DNA of 64,000 nt, taken from the NCBI RefSeq assembly GCF_000472445.1, contig NZ_AXAJ01000005.1, positions 186,626-250,625 on the forward strand, given 5' to 3'. Each line of letters opens with the position of its first letter. The stretch's first letter is position 1. This DNA is from Burkholderia sp. WSM2230 (lineage in GTDB: Bacteria > Pseudomonadota > Gammaproteobacteria > Burkholderiales > Burkholderiaceae). Below the pieces are notes generated by a model. It made no database searches and was not told where the DNA came from. It worked only from the letters and a program-made list of their open reading frames with translations. Positions 25,227 to 33,392 of the stretch are shown here, in pieces. The position numbers and the translations under genes are program-made.

Positions 25227-26501
25227 GTGACGAAACTGGCCACTCATCGTGCTATCGAGGCTGTCTGGCGGATCGAGTCCGCCAAGGTCATCGCCCACGT
25301 CGCGCGGATGGTGCGCGACGTCGGGCTTGCCGAAGAACTGGCGCAAGACGCGCTGGTCTCGGCGCTCGAGCACTGGCCCGACGCGGGCGTACCCGACAAT
25401 CCCGGAGCGTGGCTGATGGCGACCGCAAAAAATCGCGCGCTCGACCGCTTGCGGCAGGAAGCGCTGCACGCACGTAAGCGCCAGGAACTCGGCCACGACA
25501 TGGACGCGCTCGAGGCCCATCTCGTGCCCGATTTCGTGGATGCACTCGACGCCGCGCGTGCCGACGACATCGGCGACGACCTGCTGCGGCTCGTGTTCAC
25601 CGCCTGTCATCCGGTGTTGTCGACGGACGCCCGCGTCGCGCTCACGCTGCGCCTGCTCGGCGGCCTGACGACCGACGAAATCGCGCGCGCGTTCCTCGTG
25701 CCCGAGCCGACCATCGCGCAACGAATCGTGCGGGCGAAGCGCACGCTGTCGGCGGCGAAGGTGCCGTTCGAGGTGCCGCAGGCCGAGGCGCGCGCGCCGA
25801 GGCTCGCGTCGGTGTTGCAAGTGATCTATCTGATTTTCAACGAAGGATATTCCGCAACGGCCGGCGACGACTGGATGCGTCCGGCGCTCTGCGAGGAAGC
25901 GCTGCGGCTTGGGCGCGTGCTGAGCGGCCTGGTGCCCGACGAAAGCGAAGTGCACGGCCTCGTCGCGTTAATGGAGATTCAGGCTTCGCGCATGCACGCG
26001 CGCACCGACGCGCAGGGGCGCCCGGTGCTGTTGCTCGACCAGGATCGTAGCCGGTGGAACCCGCTTCTGATTCGCCGCGGGCTGGCCGCGCTCAGCACGG
26101 CGCACGCGTTGGGCGGCGCGAGCGGGCCGTATGCGTTGCAAGCGGCGCTGGCTGCGTGTCATGCACGCGCGCATCAGGCGGAAGAGACGGATTGGGCGCA
26201 GATTGTCGCGCTGTACGACGCGCTGGCGCAGGTGGCGCCTTCGCCGGTTGTCGAATTGAACCGCGCGGTCGCGGTGGGCATGGCATTCGGGCCGGCGGCT
26301 GGACTTGAAATCGTGGATGCACTCGCCGCCGATGCCACGCTCGCGAACTATCACTGGCTGCCGAGCGTGCGTGGCGATCTGCTCGCCAAGCTCGGTCGCA
26401 TGGATGAAGCGCGTGCGGAGTTCCAACGCGCTGCCGCGATGACGCGCAATGCACGCGAACGCGAGTTGCTGCTTGAACGCGCGCGGTCAGTGATGCAGTA
26501 G
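25227..26501 (+). CDS. ECF42-type RNA polymerase sigma factor with C-terminal extension
   Basis: 424 residues. The first ~170 form an ECF sigma factor: region 2 (ARMVRDVGLAEELAQDALVSALEHWP) and region 4 (ALTLRLLGGLTTDEIARAFLVPEPTIAQRIVRAKRTL). Unlike classical ECFs it continues with ~240 residues of helical repeat (YLIFNEGYSATAGDDWMRPALCEEALRL, then TPR-like segments ending LGRMDEARAEFQRAAAMTRNARERELL). This long extension plus adjacent DGPF genes define the ECF42 group, which has no linked anti-sigma factor; the extension is thought to control activity. It starts 5 bases after the VOC stop, so it is translationally close to it. Confidence 0.92.
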   Translation: MTKLATHRAIEAVWRIESAKVIAHVARMVRDVGLAEELAQDALVSALEHWPDAGVPDNPGAWLMATAKNRALDRLRQEALHARKRQELGHDMDALEAHLVPDFVDALDAARADDIGDDLLRLVFTACHPVLSTDARVALTLRLLGGLTTDEIARAFLVPEPTIAQRIVRAKRTLSAAKVPFEVPQAEARAPRLASVLQVIYLIFNEGYSATAGDDWMRPALCEEALRLGRVLSGLVPDESEVHGLVALMEIQASRMHARTDAQGRPVLLLDQDRSRWNPLLIRRGLAALSTAHALGGASGPYALQAALAACHARAHQAEETDWAQIVALYDALAQVAPSPVVELNRAVAVGMAFGPAAGLEIVDALAADATLANYHWLPSVRGDLLAKLGRMDEARAEFQRAAAMTRNARERELLLERARSVMQ

Positions 26502-26590
26502 GCCCCGGCCAGTTTGTGCGCATAAACTCGCCGCGCGCCGGGCTGGCGCGCGGCAACCGGCATGGACCAGCGAGCGTCCTGCGAAAGCCG

Positions 26591-27208
26591 TTACCGAACG
26601 AGTTGGCGCACACCCAGCGCGATAATCACGCCGCCGCACACGCGGTCGACCCATGCCTTGCTGCGCCGATATGCCGACGCGATGCGCACATGCGACAAGG
26701 TTAGCGCGACAAAGCCATACCAGCTGCTTGCCACGACGAACACCATGCCGAGCATCGCGAGAAAGGTGCCGACGCTCTCATGCGGCGGCGCCGCCGACGA
26801 AAACACTGCGGCAAAAAAGGCAACCGACTTCGGATTCGCAATATTGGTCGCGAAGCCTTGCGCAAACGCCTGACGGATGCTGCCGGCGGGTGCTTGAATT
26901 GTCTGCTGGGGCTTGCCTGCCGAAGCTTTGAAGATCAGCCGCCCGCCGAACCACAGCAGATAAGCCGCGCCTGCCACCTTCACGGCAAACGCGAGCCAGG
27001 GGAACGCTGCAAACACAATGCCGACACCCAGAATCGCGCAACTCGCCCAAAAGAGATTGACGAGCACAATGCCCGCCACTACCCCGAGCGCTTCGACGCG
27101 CGTGGCCGACGCCGCCTTGTGCGCGACCGCGACGAAGTTCGGGCCGGGAATCACCACGCCGGCCACATATACGGACAACACGCCGAGAACGGCTGCACTA
27201 TCAACCAC
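26591..27208 (-). CDS. LysE/RhtB-family amino acid exporter
   Basis: 205 residues, six predicted membrane helices. Family hallmark G-P-N-F in VIPGPNFVAVAHKAAS near the N-terminus, then EALGVVAGIVLVNLFWA, LAFAVKVAGAAYLLWFGGRLI and the glycine-rich C-terminal helix. Exports amino acids or homoserine-lactone-like compounds across the inner membrane. The start is GTG 27208 with AGGAG upstream; this site lies only 12 bases beyond the DUF4337 stop, so the two are likely one transcript. Confidence 0.9.
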   Translation of the reverse strand: MVDSAAVLGVLSVYVAGVVIPGPNFVAVAHKAASATRVEALGVVAGIVLVNLFWASCAILGVGIVFAAFPWLAFAVKVAGAAYLLWFGGRLIFKASAGKPQQTIQAPAGSIRQAFAQGFATNIANPKSVAFFAAVFSSAAPPHESVGTFLAMLGMVFVVASSWYGFVALTLSHVRIASAYRRSKAWVDRVCGGVIIALGVRQLVR

Positions 27209-27220
27209 GCCAGGCTCCTA

Positions 27221-27799
27221 TCAAGCTGAGAAAAAGGCGAGTGCGCCGGTCGCGACGCCCGCCAGCGCGACCACAAAAGAAACGTTGCGAAGCCACTTCT
27301 TGCGCGTCAGCAAGGTGATTGCGCACAACGCAATGGCGACCTGAATCAGCGTGGTGGCCTGCGCCCAGCGATGGTGACCATGCAGCAGCGCTTCGCTTTT
27401 CCCGTCGTTGTCGAGCACTTCTTTTTCGATTGCTTCGGCTTTCGCGCGAATCGGCTCTTTCTGCTGCTTGTATTTGTCCACGTCGGCGACAAATTTTGCG
27501 TGCGCCTCGGAATTATCGGTAGACAGCGCCGCGCCGAGTTCGGCAAGGTTCTGTTTCTCGCCCTTGGCCTGGTAGTAGCTCCATTGATTCGCCGCTTCGG
27601 TCTTTTTGATCGCGGCCTCGTTCTTGTAGTAGAGCGCGAGGTTTTCGCTATTCCCGCTTTGATAGGCGCACAGCGCGCCGATTGTCGCGAGCACTGCCGT
27701 GATGACGGCCATGCGGCTCCCGAAGGAGTCCGCGTCGTGGTGGCCGGCGTGCTGCACCGCGTGGTCGTGCGGACCATGCACTTCATACTCTTCAGACAT
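27221..27799 (-). CDS. DUF4337-family membrane protein
   Basis: 192 residues from ATG 27799 (GGAGA upstream). A His-rich N-terminus (HGPHDHAVQHAGHHDADSFG) precedes a membrane helix (MAVITAVLATIGALCAYQSG). A charged helical middle (NEAAIKKTEAANQWSYYQAK, KQQKEPIRAKAEAIEKEV) is followed by two C-terminal helices (TTLIQVAIALCAITLL and VVALAGVATGALAFF). This is the DUF4337 layout; function unknown. The His cluster might bind metal. Confidence 0.85.
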   Translation of the reverse strand: MSEEYEVHGPHDHAVQHAGHHDADSFGSRMAVITAVLATIGALCAYQSGNSENLALYYKNEAAIKKTEAANQWSYYQAKGEKQNLAELGAALSTDNSEAHAKFVADVDKYKQQKEPIRAKAEAIEKEVLDNDGKSEALLHGHHRWAQATTLIQVAIALCAITLLTRKKWLRNVSFVVALAGVATGALAFFSA

Positions 27800-27926
27800 C
27801 AGATTCTCCGAGGCAAACTCTCTTGTCGTGTCCGGGCGTCGCGTGTGCCCGGTGGCCTCAATATTAGCGTGTGATGCGGTGTGCCTGAAAAAGCGTGAGT
27901 TCGGCGGGGCGCGACGGCGCTTCGAT

Positions 27927-28871
27927 TCAGGTGCGATGGCCCATCCATAGCAAGAGGAGCGAGAGCGTGACGACGGAGCCGAGCGTCGACAGCAAAATGG
28001 TCCGCGACGTGATGTGCGCTTCGCGCTCATAGAACTCGGCCAGCATGAACGGGCCCGTGCCGGTCGGAAGCGCGGCCAGCACCACGGCCATTTCGACGAG
28101 CGCCGGCGACAGCCCGAAGACGCGCGCGGCGAGCCACCATGTCAGCGCCGGCTGCACGATCAGCTTGACGAACGTTAGCAGCCACGCAATGCCGCGCGTG
28201 CCGGACTCGGACGGACGCTTTTCCGCGAGAAATAGGCCGAGGCTCACCAACGCGCACGGACTGGCGGCGCCGCTCAGCAGCTTCAGAAACGTCTCCGCGC
28301 TAGCTGGCAGCGCCACGTGCGTGCTTGCAAACAGCGCGCCTGCAATGGGCGACACGATCAGCGGATTGCGCGCCAGCGAGCCCAGCACTTTCAGGCCGAG
28401 CTTGTGCGGGGCGCGTTCCGTCTGCAGGCCGATTTCGATCAACACAATGGCGCCCGCGAACAGCACGCACGCCACCAGTATTGTCGCGATGGTGGTGGGC
28501 GTGAGGCTCGCCTGACCGAACGCGATCATGCCGAGCGGAAAGCCGATGTAGCCCGTATTCGGATAGGACGCGGCGATGGCGTCGACACTTGCGTCGGCGA
28601 GATGGCGTCCGTTGAGCAGGCGCAGGACGAGAATCAGCGCGAAGATCCCCGCGCACGCCAGCGAAAACGTGACGACAAACGCCGGCTGATACAACTGCTC
28701 CCACGTGGCGCGCGCCATGGTGTCGAAGAGCAGCGCGGGCAGCGCCAGCCAGACCACGAAGCGATTGAGTTCCGATGCCGAGTTCGGCCCCAGCACGCCG
28801 CGCCGACGGCAAGCAAAGCCCGCGAATATGAGGCCGAAGACGGGAAGCAGAATCTCGAAAGTGGCTAACAT
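27927..28871 (-). CDS. AEC-family transporter
   Basis: 314 residues from ATG 28871; an upstream GTG at 28895 adds only eight residues. Ten membrane helices of the auxin efflux carrier family: FEILLPVFGLIFAGFACRRR, NRFVVWLALPALLFDTMA, SYPNTGYIGFPL (conserved N/P/G helix) and LPTGTGPFMLAEFYERE. Family members export or take up organic anions such as malate/malonate. The LysR gene at 28999 is divergent with about 130 bp between, and is the likely regulator. Confidence 0.9.
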   Translation of the reverse strand: MLATFEILLPVFGLIFAGFACRRRGVLGPNSASELNRFVVWLALPALLFDTMARATWEQLYQPAFVVTFSLACAGIFALILVLRLLNGRHLADASVDAIAASYPNTGYIGFPLGMIAFGQASLTPTTIATILVACVLFAGAIVLIEIGLQTERAPHKLGLKVLGSLARNPLIVSPIAGALFASTHVALPASAETFLKLLSGAASPCALVSLGLFLAEKRPSESGTRGIAWLLTFVKLIVQPALTWWLAARVFGLSPALVEMAVVLAALPTGTGPFMLAEFYEREAHITSRTILLSTLGSVVTLSLLLLWMGHRT

Positions 28872-28998
28872 CGGTATGAAACGCGCCGGCAACACGGCGC
28901 GCGGAGGAATGGCGACCCGTCAGCGTAGTGATTTGCGTTGATACAATCCAATACCGTTTTATAGCTTCGTCGATACTTTTTGTGCATCGTCGAAAAGG

Positions 28999-29877
28999 GT
29001 GGACTCAACCGTGATCGACATCAAGCCGCTGCGCTACTTCGTGACGCTGGCCGAGACGCGACATTTTGGCCGCGCGGCGGCGCGCCTGAATCTGTCGCAG
29101 CCTCCGTTGAGCCGGCAACTCGCCGCACTTGAAGCAAGTCTCGGCGTAACGCTGGTCGAGCGCAGTCCTCGCAGCGTCACGCTGACTGCCGCCGGCGAGC
29201 GCTTTTACGTGGATGCCAAGGCGATCCTTGCTTCAGTCGAGCAGGCCGTGAACAATGCACAAGCAGCGGCGTCCGGCGACGCGGGCAAGCTCGCCATCGG
29301 CTTCACGATGTGCGCCGCGTACAGCGTCGTGCCGGGTTATGCGCGGGCGTTCGGTGCCGCATATCCCGAGGTTGCTTTGAATCTGCGCGAGGTCGTCTCG
29401 AACGATCTCGCCGCGCAAGTGGTGGCGGGGCACATCGACGCCGCCATCATGTTTCCGCATCTGCCGGACAAGGGGCTCAACATGCGCACCATTCTGCGCG
29501 AGCCGCTGTGCGTCGCGTTATCGCGCTCGCATCCGCGAGCCCGCGCGCGGCGGCTCGAAATCGCGCAACTGGCCGGTGAGCCGTTCGTGCTGGCATCCGA
29601 GGAAGTGGCGCCCACCTTGCGCGCGACGATTCTCGATCATTGCCGCTCGGGCGGCTTCGAGCCCGACATTCGCTTCGAAGTGCAATTGCAACAGACGGTG
29701 CTGAATCTCGTCGACGAAGGTGTGGGCGTCGCGCTCGTGCCTGCGTCAATGAGCAAGGCGCAGCTTGCGGGCGTGGTGTTCAAGCCACTCGTCGACGCAC
29801 CTTTGATCGAGCAGGTGCTGGCGTGGTCGCCGGCGAATCGGAATCCTTGTTTGATGCGGTTTTTGGAGTTGGCGTAG
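28999..29877 (+). CDS. LysR-family transcriptional regulator
   Basis: 292 residues. HTH: IKPLRYFVTLAETRHFGRAA, then LNLSQPPLSRQLAALEASLG, very close to the BenM/CatM/CbnR branch that binds aromatic or organic acid inducers. The effector domain contains the GKLAIGFTMCAAYSVVPGY start. GTG 28999 or GTG 29011 may be used. The repeated GATAC/GTATC words at about 28940-28975 in the divergent spacer are possible binding sites. Likely controls the AEC transporter. Confidence 0.92.
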   Translation: MDSTVIDIKPLRYFVTLAETRHFGRAAARLNLSQPPLSRQLAALEASLGVTLVERSPRSVTLTAAGERFYVDAKAILASVEQAVNNAQAAASGDAGKLAIGFTMCAAYSVVPGYARAFGAAYPEVALNLREVVSNDLAAQVVAGHIDAAIMFPHLPDKGLNMRTILREPLCVALSRSHPRARARRLEIAQLAGEPFVLASEEVAPTLRATILDHCRSGGFEPDIRFEVQLQQTVLNLVDEGVGVALVPASMSKAQLAGVVFKPLVDAPLIEQVLAWSPANRNPCLMRFLELA

Positions 29878-29914
29878 GGCGGCGCGCGCGAGTCTCATTC
29901 GCGCCATCGCGCAA

Positions 29915-30352
29915 TTACGTTTGCTTACCTTCGATCGCGCGTAACAATGGACTGTCAGGCGCTATACGGATGAAGAATTGAGGCGGTTGGAACCCCGCTG
30001 ATACTGCTCTTAGTTCCGTGAGGGAAACGGTGCCGGCAAGACGGCGCGCATCGTGCAAACCCAAGGCAAAGCCCGTCGAAATTCCATCAAAGTACTGAAA
30101 AAACTCTTTGCGTGTAATTCCGGACACGTTCGCGAACCGTCGCCACAATGTTGCGGGTGCGAGCGTGTGTGCGGCGCTTACCTTGGCGTAACCGACGACA
30201 CGGCCAACGGGAAGCTTCACGTAAATCCACACCACCGTGCCCGCCTTGACGTTCATCGACCTCCGGCGAAGCTCTACGTGCTTGGTCCCGGCAAAAATAT
30301 TGTCAGCGTGGCGCTCTTCAAGAGAGATCAGTATATGTTCTGGCTGTTCCAT
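29915..30352 (-). CDS. ASCH-domain protein
   Basis: 145 residues from ATG 30352, which has AGAAGGG upstream and overlaps the end of the large GNAT-PIN gene by 35 bp in another frame, so the pair should be translationally coupled. PUA-like ASCH fold: HILISLEERHADNIFAG, K-x-x-E-L-R-R-R (KHVELRRR), VVWIYVKLPVGRVVGYAKV. ASCH domains bind RNA or modified nucleotides, and some cleave. G+C content drops here relative to the LysR gene, suggesting acquisition with its partner. Likely acts in the same process as the fusion protein upstream. Confidence 0.85.
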   Translation of the reverse strand: MEQPEHILISLEERHADNIFAGTKHVELRRRSMNVKAGTVVWIYVKLPVGRVVGYAKVSAAHTLAPATLWRRFANVSGITRKEFFQYFDGISTGFALGLHDARRLAGTVSLTELRAVSAGFQPPQFFIRIAPDSPLLRAIEGKQT

Positions 30353-32510
30353 AAGCAAACCCTTCTTGAATGATTCCCATAAGCTGTGTTTCGTTAATTG
30401 CCCGGGTTGTAAGGAGTTGAGTGGCACTGCCGCAGCCTAGCTTTTCAAGCGTCGCACGGGGCACGGGACGTTCGAGACACACAATATTGTCGAACGCGGC
30501 CACTGTTTTCACGATCGATTCTCCTATCGCTTGCAGTCCCGCTGTGTCGAGCACCGAGGGATCCAGGTCGGCGTTTTTCATGGCATCTTGCGACTTCAGA
30601 TACGCGTGTTTTACGCGCGCGATGGCGACAATCGCTCCTATCCCTCCGCCCTTGCCAGATTCGTAAAACAGGATGAGGTTACCACGCTTAAATTGCTTCA
30701 AGGTCGCGGCGCCGCTCACGTAATGCCGCTCGTTATACAACTGTGCTCGGGCGTGTGGAAGCAGGCTTTTCTGGGGGGAATGCGCCAGCAGGTGCTCGGC
30801 GAAAGCCCTCCGCACAGGCGTGACTACGGCCGGTCGGCCGGGTAGACAAAAGAGACTAGGCGAGAGCAACGTTTCGAGCGCCATCAGGGGAACATATGTC
30901 ACATTGCCGTCAGGCCTGACTACGCGAATCTGTTGATCGATGCTACGGTAGGCTGGGGCACTGTCCGGAAGGCGCACTCGGCCAATTGTGAAGATTTCCG
31001 CAGCCCGTTCCGTCCAATTTGCCGGCGTGATGATGTCGGGGACAGCAAGCTTGGTCAACCATGTGTCGTCAGCTAACCCGCCAAATCCGAGTTCCGCTGC
31101 AATTTCCCGAATCTGGGCCTGCTTCTTGGGAAAGTTGAGCCTGATCTGCGAAGTGGTCGCTACCGTAGCCTGTTCCACGACACACCCCAGGAGAAGCCTC
31201 GCGGCACTTGCCGCGGCGGCCTGCCTTTCGTCCACAGCGGCTCGTACGTTGACGATGCCAGGGCTGAACGCCCTTGACCACGTGACATATCCGATTAAGC
31301 TGTCCTTTGACCATACTCCGTATCGATTGCTGACTCTATCGTTTGAATCGACAGCGGCCCACTCCTCAACGACGGCGGCGACAGGAACGTCCAGTTGGGA
31401 TAACAGACGGTGTACCGCAGGTTCTTCTGAACGCGAAATGGCCGTGAGCGATAACGAGATCGTTTCACCGGCATCGAGTAACTGCTCTTTCGCCGCCCCC
31501 GTGTTCAATGTCTTAAACGCGGCCGGCGAGACTACTTGAATGCCGTAACGCTCGCTCAGTTCCGCCGCCGCGTTGAGAATGGATCCGTCGTTGGTGATGA
31601 GGCCGGTTAGCCGATGATATACGGCTGTCGCTAAATGCCGCAGATCCGAAAGGTCGTTGCGGCTAAGTGCATTGGCGCACTGTCTTTCAGGAAACACAAT
31701 GCTTGCCAGGTCAGCAGACAGTGTTTCCGACTCATCCGTGACCGGCGCGGGAAATGAAGGAAATATTCGGGCATAGGCCAACATAGGATCAGTCACGCCC
31801 ACAGTGGCGGTCCGCTCGAGTTCCGCTGTAATTTCGGTGCTCAGGGCCAGTTGGCAAGAACCAGCCCTCTCTGATTTGAAGAGATCCAAGACTTGCTCGT
31901 TTCGGCTTCTCCGAGGGCCGAGATCGAATAGCACATTTAGGTCGAGCAAAAAGAGCGGAACCTCCGCCGGGGATGTGGAGCAAAGGCCTAACGGATCGCT
32001 GGCGCTGACACCGCTCGACGCAAATAGCTGTGGAGTGTCGAGTTCATGGCTGCGTACTAGAATCGTCCGGTTTCTTGTTTCCCCACCGCGTGCAATGCTT
32101 TGCACATAAAACCCTTGGCTTCCCCAGAACCTGTTTGCGCCTGTCAGATCCTCCGCCACCCGCGCATACAGTGAAATGAAAGCGTGGTCCGTCAAGTGTT
32201 GCTTAAGATGGCTCAATAGAAGGGTCGCGATGCCGCGCTTCCTGAACGCCGGCCTGACGAACATCTGTAGTACTCGCCCTTTCGGATGCCGTGCCTCGAA
32301 GAGAAGATGGCCGACGTACGACAGCGCGTCAGTGTTACGCTCAACGGCTATGAAAAGCTGTTCTTTGCGAGCAAAGTCTTCGAAGACACCTGCGGGGAAG
32401 AAGCCCAATGCGTTTTTATCACTATCCGCTGCTGTGATGGCGGAGCCAACGAACGGCGCAACGTCCGCGTAACGGTCCAATATGCGAATAGCTTGCTCAT
32501 TTTCCACCAT
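30318..32510 (-). CDS. GNAT-PIN-GNAT-like-PUA fusion protein
   Basis: 730 residues from ATG 32510, with GGAGGCGAGG upstream. Domains seen: (1) GNAT acetyltransferase, ~residues 8-155, acetyl-CoA loop RKRGIA at 90-95; (2) PIN nuclease, ~186-335, acidic residues D190 (LLDLNVLFDLG), E230, D286/D289 (RNDLSDLRHLATAVY) and D308 (LITNDGSIL), a complete catalytic set; (3) a second, degenerate GNAT-like region ~350-490 (VNVRAAVDERQAAAASAARLLL, ending AAELGFGG); (4) a C-terminal EVE/ASCH-like PUA domain ~585-700 (KRGNLILFYESGKGGGIGAIVAIARV). Acetyltransferase plus PIN RNase plus RNA-binding modules suggests an RNA- or tRNA-targeting toxin or defence protein. G+C is lower than flanking genes. The specific function is unknown. 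Confidence 0.85.
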   Translation of the reverse strand: MVENEQAIRILDRYADVAPFVGSAITAADSDKNALGFFPAGVFEDFARKEQLFIAVERNTDALSYVGHLLFEARHPKGRVLQMFVRPAFRKRGIATLLLSHLKQHLTDHAFISLYARVAEDLTGANRFWGSQGFYVQSIARGGETRNRTILVRSHELDTPQLFASSGVSASDPLGLCSTSPAEVPLFLLDLNVLFDLGPRRSRNEQVLDLFKSERAGSCQLALSTEITAELERTATVGVTDPMLAYARIFPSFPAPVTDESETLSADLASIVFPERQCANALSRNDLSDLRHLATAVYHRLTGLITNDGSILNAAAELSERYGIQVVSPAAFKTLNTGAAKEQLLDAGETISLSLTAISRSEEPAVHRLLSQLDVPVAAVVEEWAAVDSNDRVSNRYGVWSKDSLIGYVTWSRAFSPGIVNVRAAVDERQAAAASAARLLLGCVVEQATVATTSQIRLNFPKKQAQIREIAAELGFGGLADDTWLTKLAVPDIITPANWTERAAEIFTIGRVRLPDSAPAYRSIDQQIRVVRPDGNVTYVPLMALETLLSPSLFCLPGRPAVVTPVRRAFAEHLLAHSPQKSLLPHARAQLYNERHYVSGAATLKQFKRGNLILFYESGKGGGIGAIVAIARVKHAYLKSQDAMKNADLDPSVLDTAGLQAIGESIVKTVAAFDNIVCLERPVPRATLEKLGCGSATQLLTTRAINETQLMGIIQEGFAYGTARTYTDLS

Positions 32511-32511
32511 C

Positions 32512-32694
32512 TCAGTGCCTCGCCTCCACAGCGTCGCCGTCAACGAACTCGCGACTGTCGTGGACAGACAAAGTCGCATCCCTCTTTACGCGACGATACA
32601 ATTGGTCGCGATGAGCGGAAAAGATATTATCATTTAGGTAAGCGTAATACTTTGGAGGCAACGGATATTTTTCTGAAGCAAAGCCTCGACACAC
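32512..32694 (-). CDS. Possible small gene ahead of the GNAT-PIN fusion
   Basis: GTG-started frame of 60 codons whose TGA is separated by one base from the ATG of the fusion gene (TGAGATG), a typical operon junction. The peptide is basic and Tyr-rich (KYPLPPKYYAYLNDN, HRDQLYRRVKRDA). The start has only a weak SD-like GCGGAA. No family recognised. It may be a leader or a real third component, or simply an open stretch containing the promoter. Confidence 0.25.
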   Translation of the reverse strand: MCRGFASEKYPLPPKYYAYLNDNIFSAHRDQLYRRVKRDATLSVHDSREFVDGDAVEARH

Positions 32695-32796
32695 GAATTC
32701 CGCGACTCGTGTAGAAAAATTCTTACGACAAGCGATGATAAGTGAAAGTCACGGGGTTGAATGAACGCACTTCACCCAAGCGAGATGTCCTCTGCA

Positions 32797-33336
32797 ATGT
32801 CCAAACAACCCACCACCCTCACCACCGCCCGCCTCACACTCCGCGCCCACACTCGCGACGATTTCCCCGAGAGCTTGACCATGTGGTCCGATCCCGAGGT
32901 AGTCCGCTTTATCGGCGGCAAGATTTTCACGCGTGAAGAAGTGTGGGCGCGTCTGCTGCGCTACGTCGGTCACTGGTCGCTGCTCGGCTATGGCTACTGG
33001 GTCGTGCGCGAAACGGACAGCGGGCGCTTTGTCGGCGAAGTCGGGTTCGCCGATTTCCAGCGCGAGATCGAGCCTTCATTGAGCGGCACGCCGGAAATCG
33101 GCTGGGCTTTGAATCCGGCCATGCACGGCAAAGGCTACGCGACAGAAGCCGTGCGCGCCGCTGTGGCCTGGGCCGACGAGAAGTGGCCGGGCGTGGCCAC
33201 GGCCTGCATCGTCGCGCCCGAGAATGAAGCGTCACTGCGAGTCGCGCACAAGGCCGGCTATCGCGAGCAAGTTCGCACCAGCTACAAAGGACAGCCGACC
33301 ATCATGTTGCGGCGCGCGCCACCCGCGACCACATAA
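32797..33336 (+). CDS. GNAT-family N-acetyltransferase (RimJ/RimL-like)
   Basis: 179 residues from the ATG at 32797 (alternatives at 32761 and 32785). RimJ-type: TTARLTLRAHTRDDFPE at the start, IGWALNPAMHGKGYATEAVRAAV containing the H-x-K-G-Y-A acetyl-CoA loop, and ENEASLRVAHKAGYRE for motif B. Acetylates protein N-termini or small amines. Third-position G+C returns to the genome norm here, marking the right edge of the low-G+C islet. Confidence 0.9.
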   Translation: MSKQPTTLTTARLTLRAHTRDDFPESLTMWSDPEVVRFIGGKIFTREEVWARLLRYVGHWSLLGYGYWVVRETDSGRFVGEVGFADFQREIEPSLSGTPEIGWALNPAMHGKGYATEAVRAAVAWADEKWPGVATACIVAPENEASLRVAHKAGYREQVRTSYKGQPTIMLRRAPPATT

Positions 33337-33366
33337 AAAAGCCGGCAAGTCCTGGCCCAGCCGGCT
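33335..33366 (-). terminator. Rho-independent terminator for the minus-strand GNAT
   Basis: AGCCGGC / GCCGGCT stem with a 13-base loop. On the minus strand it is followed by a run of six T (the A run at 33335-33340), 27 bases past the stop of the GNAT gene ending at 33393. The T run overlaps the stop codon of the convergent GNAT gene. Confidence 0.75.
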
Positions 33367-33392
33367 AATTGCAGTCACCGTACACGCTCGCG

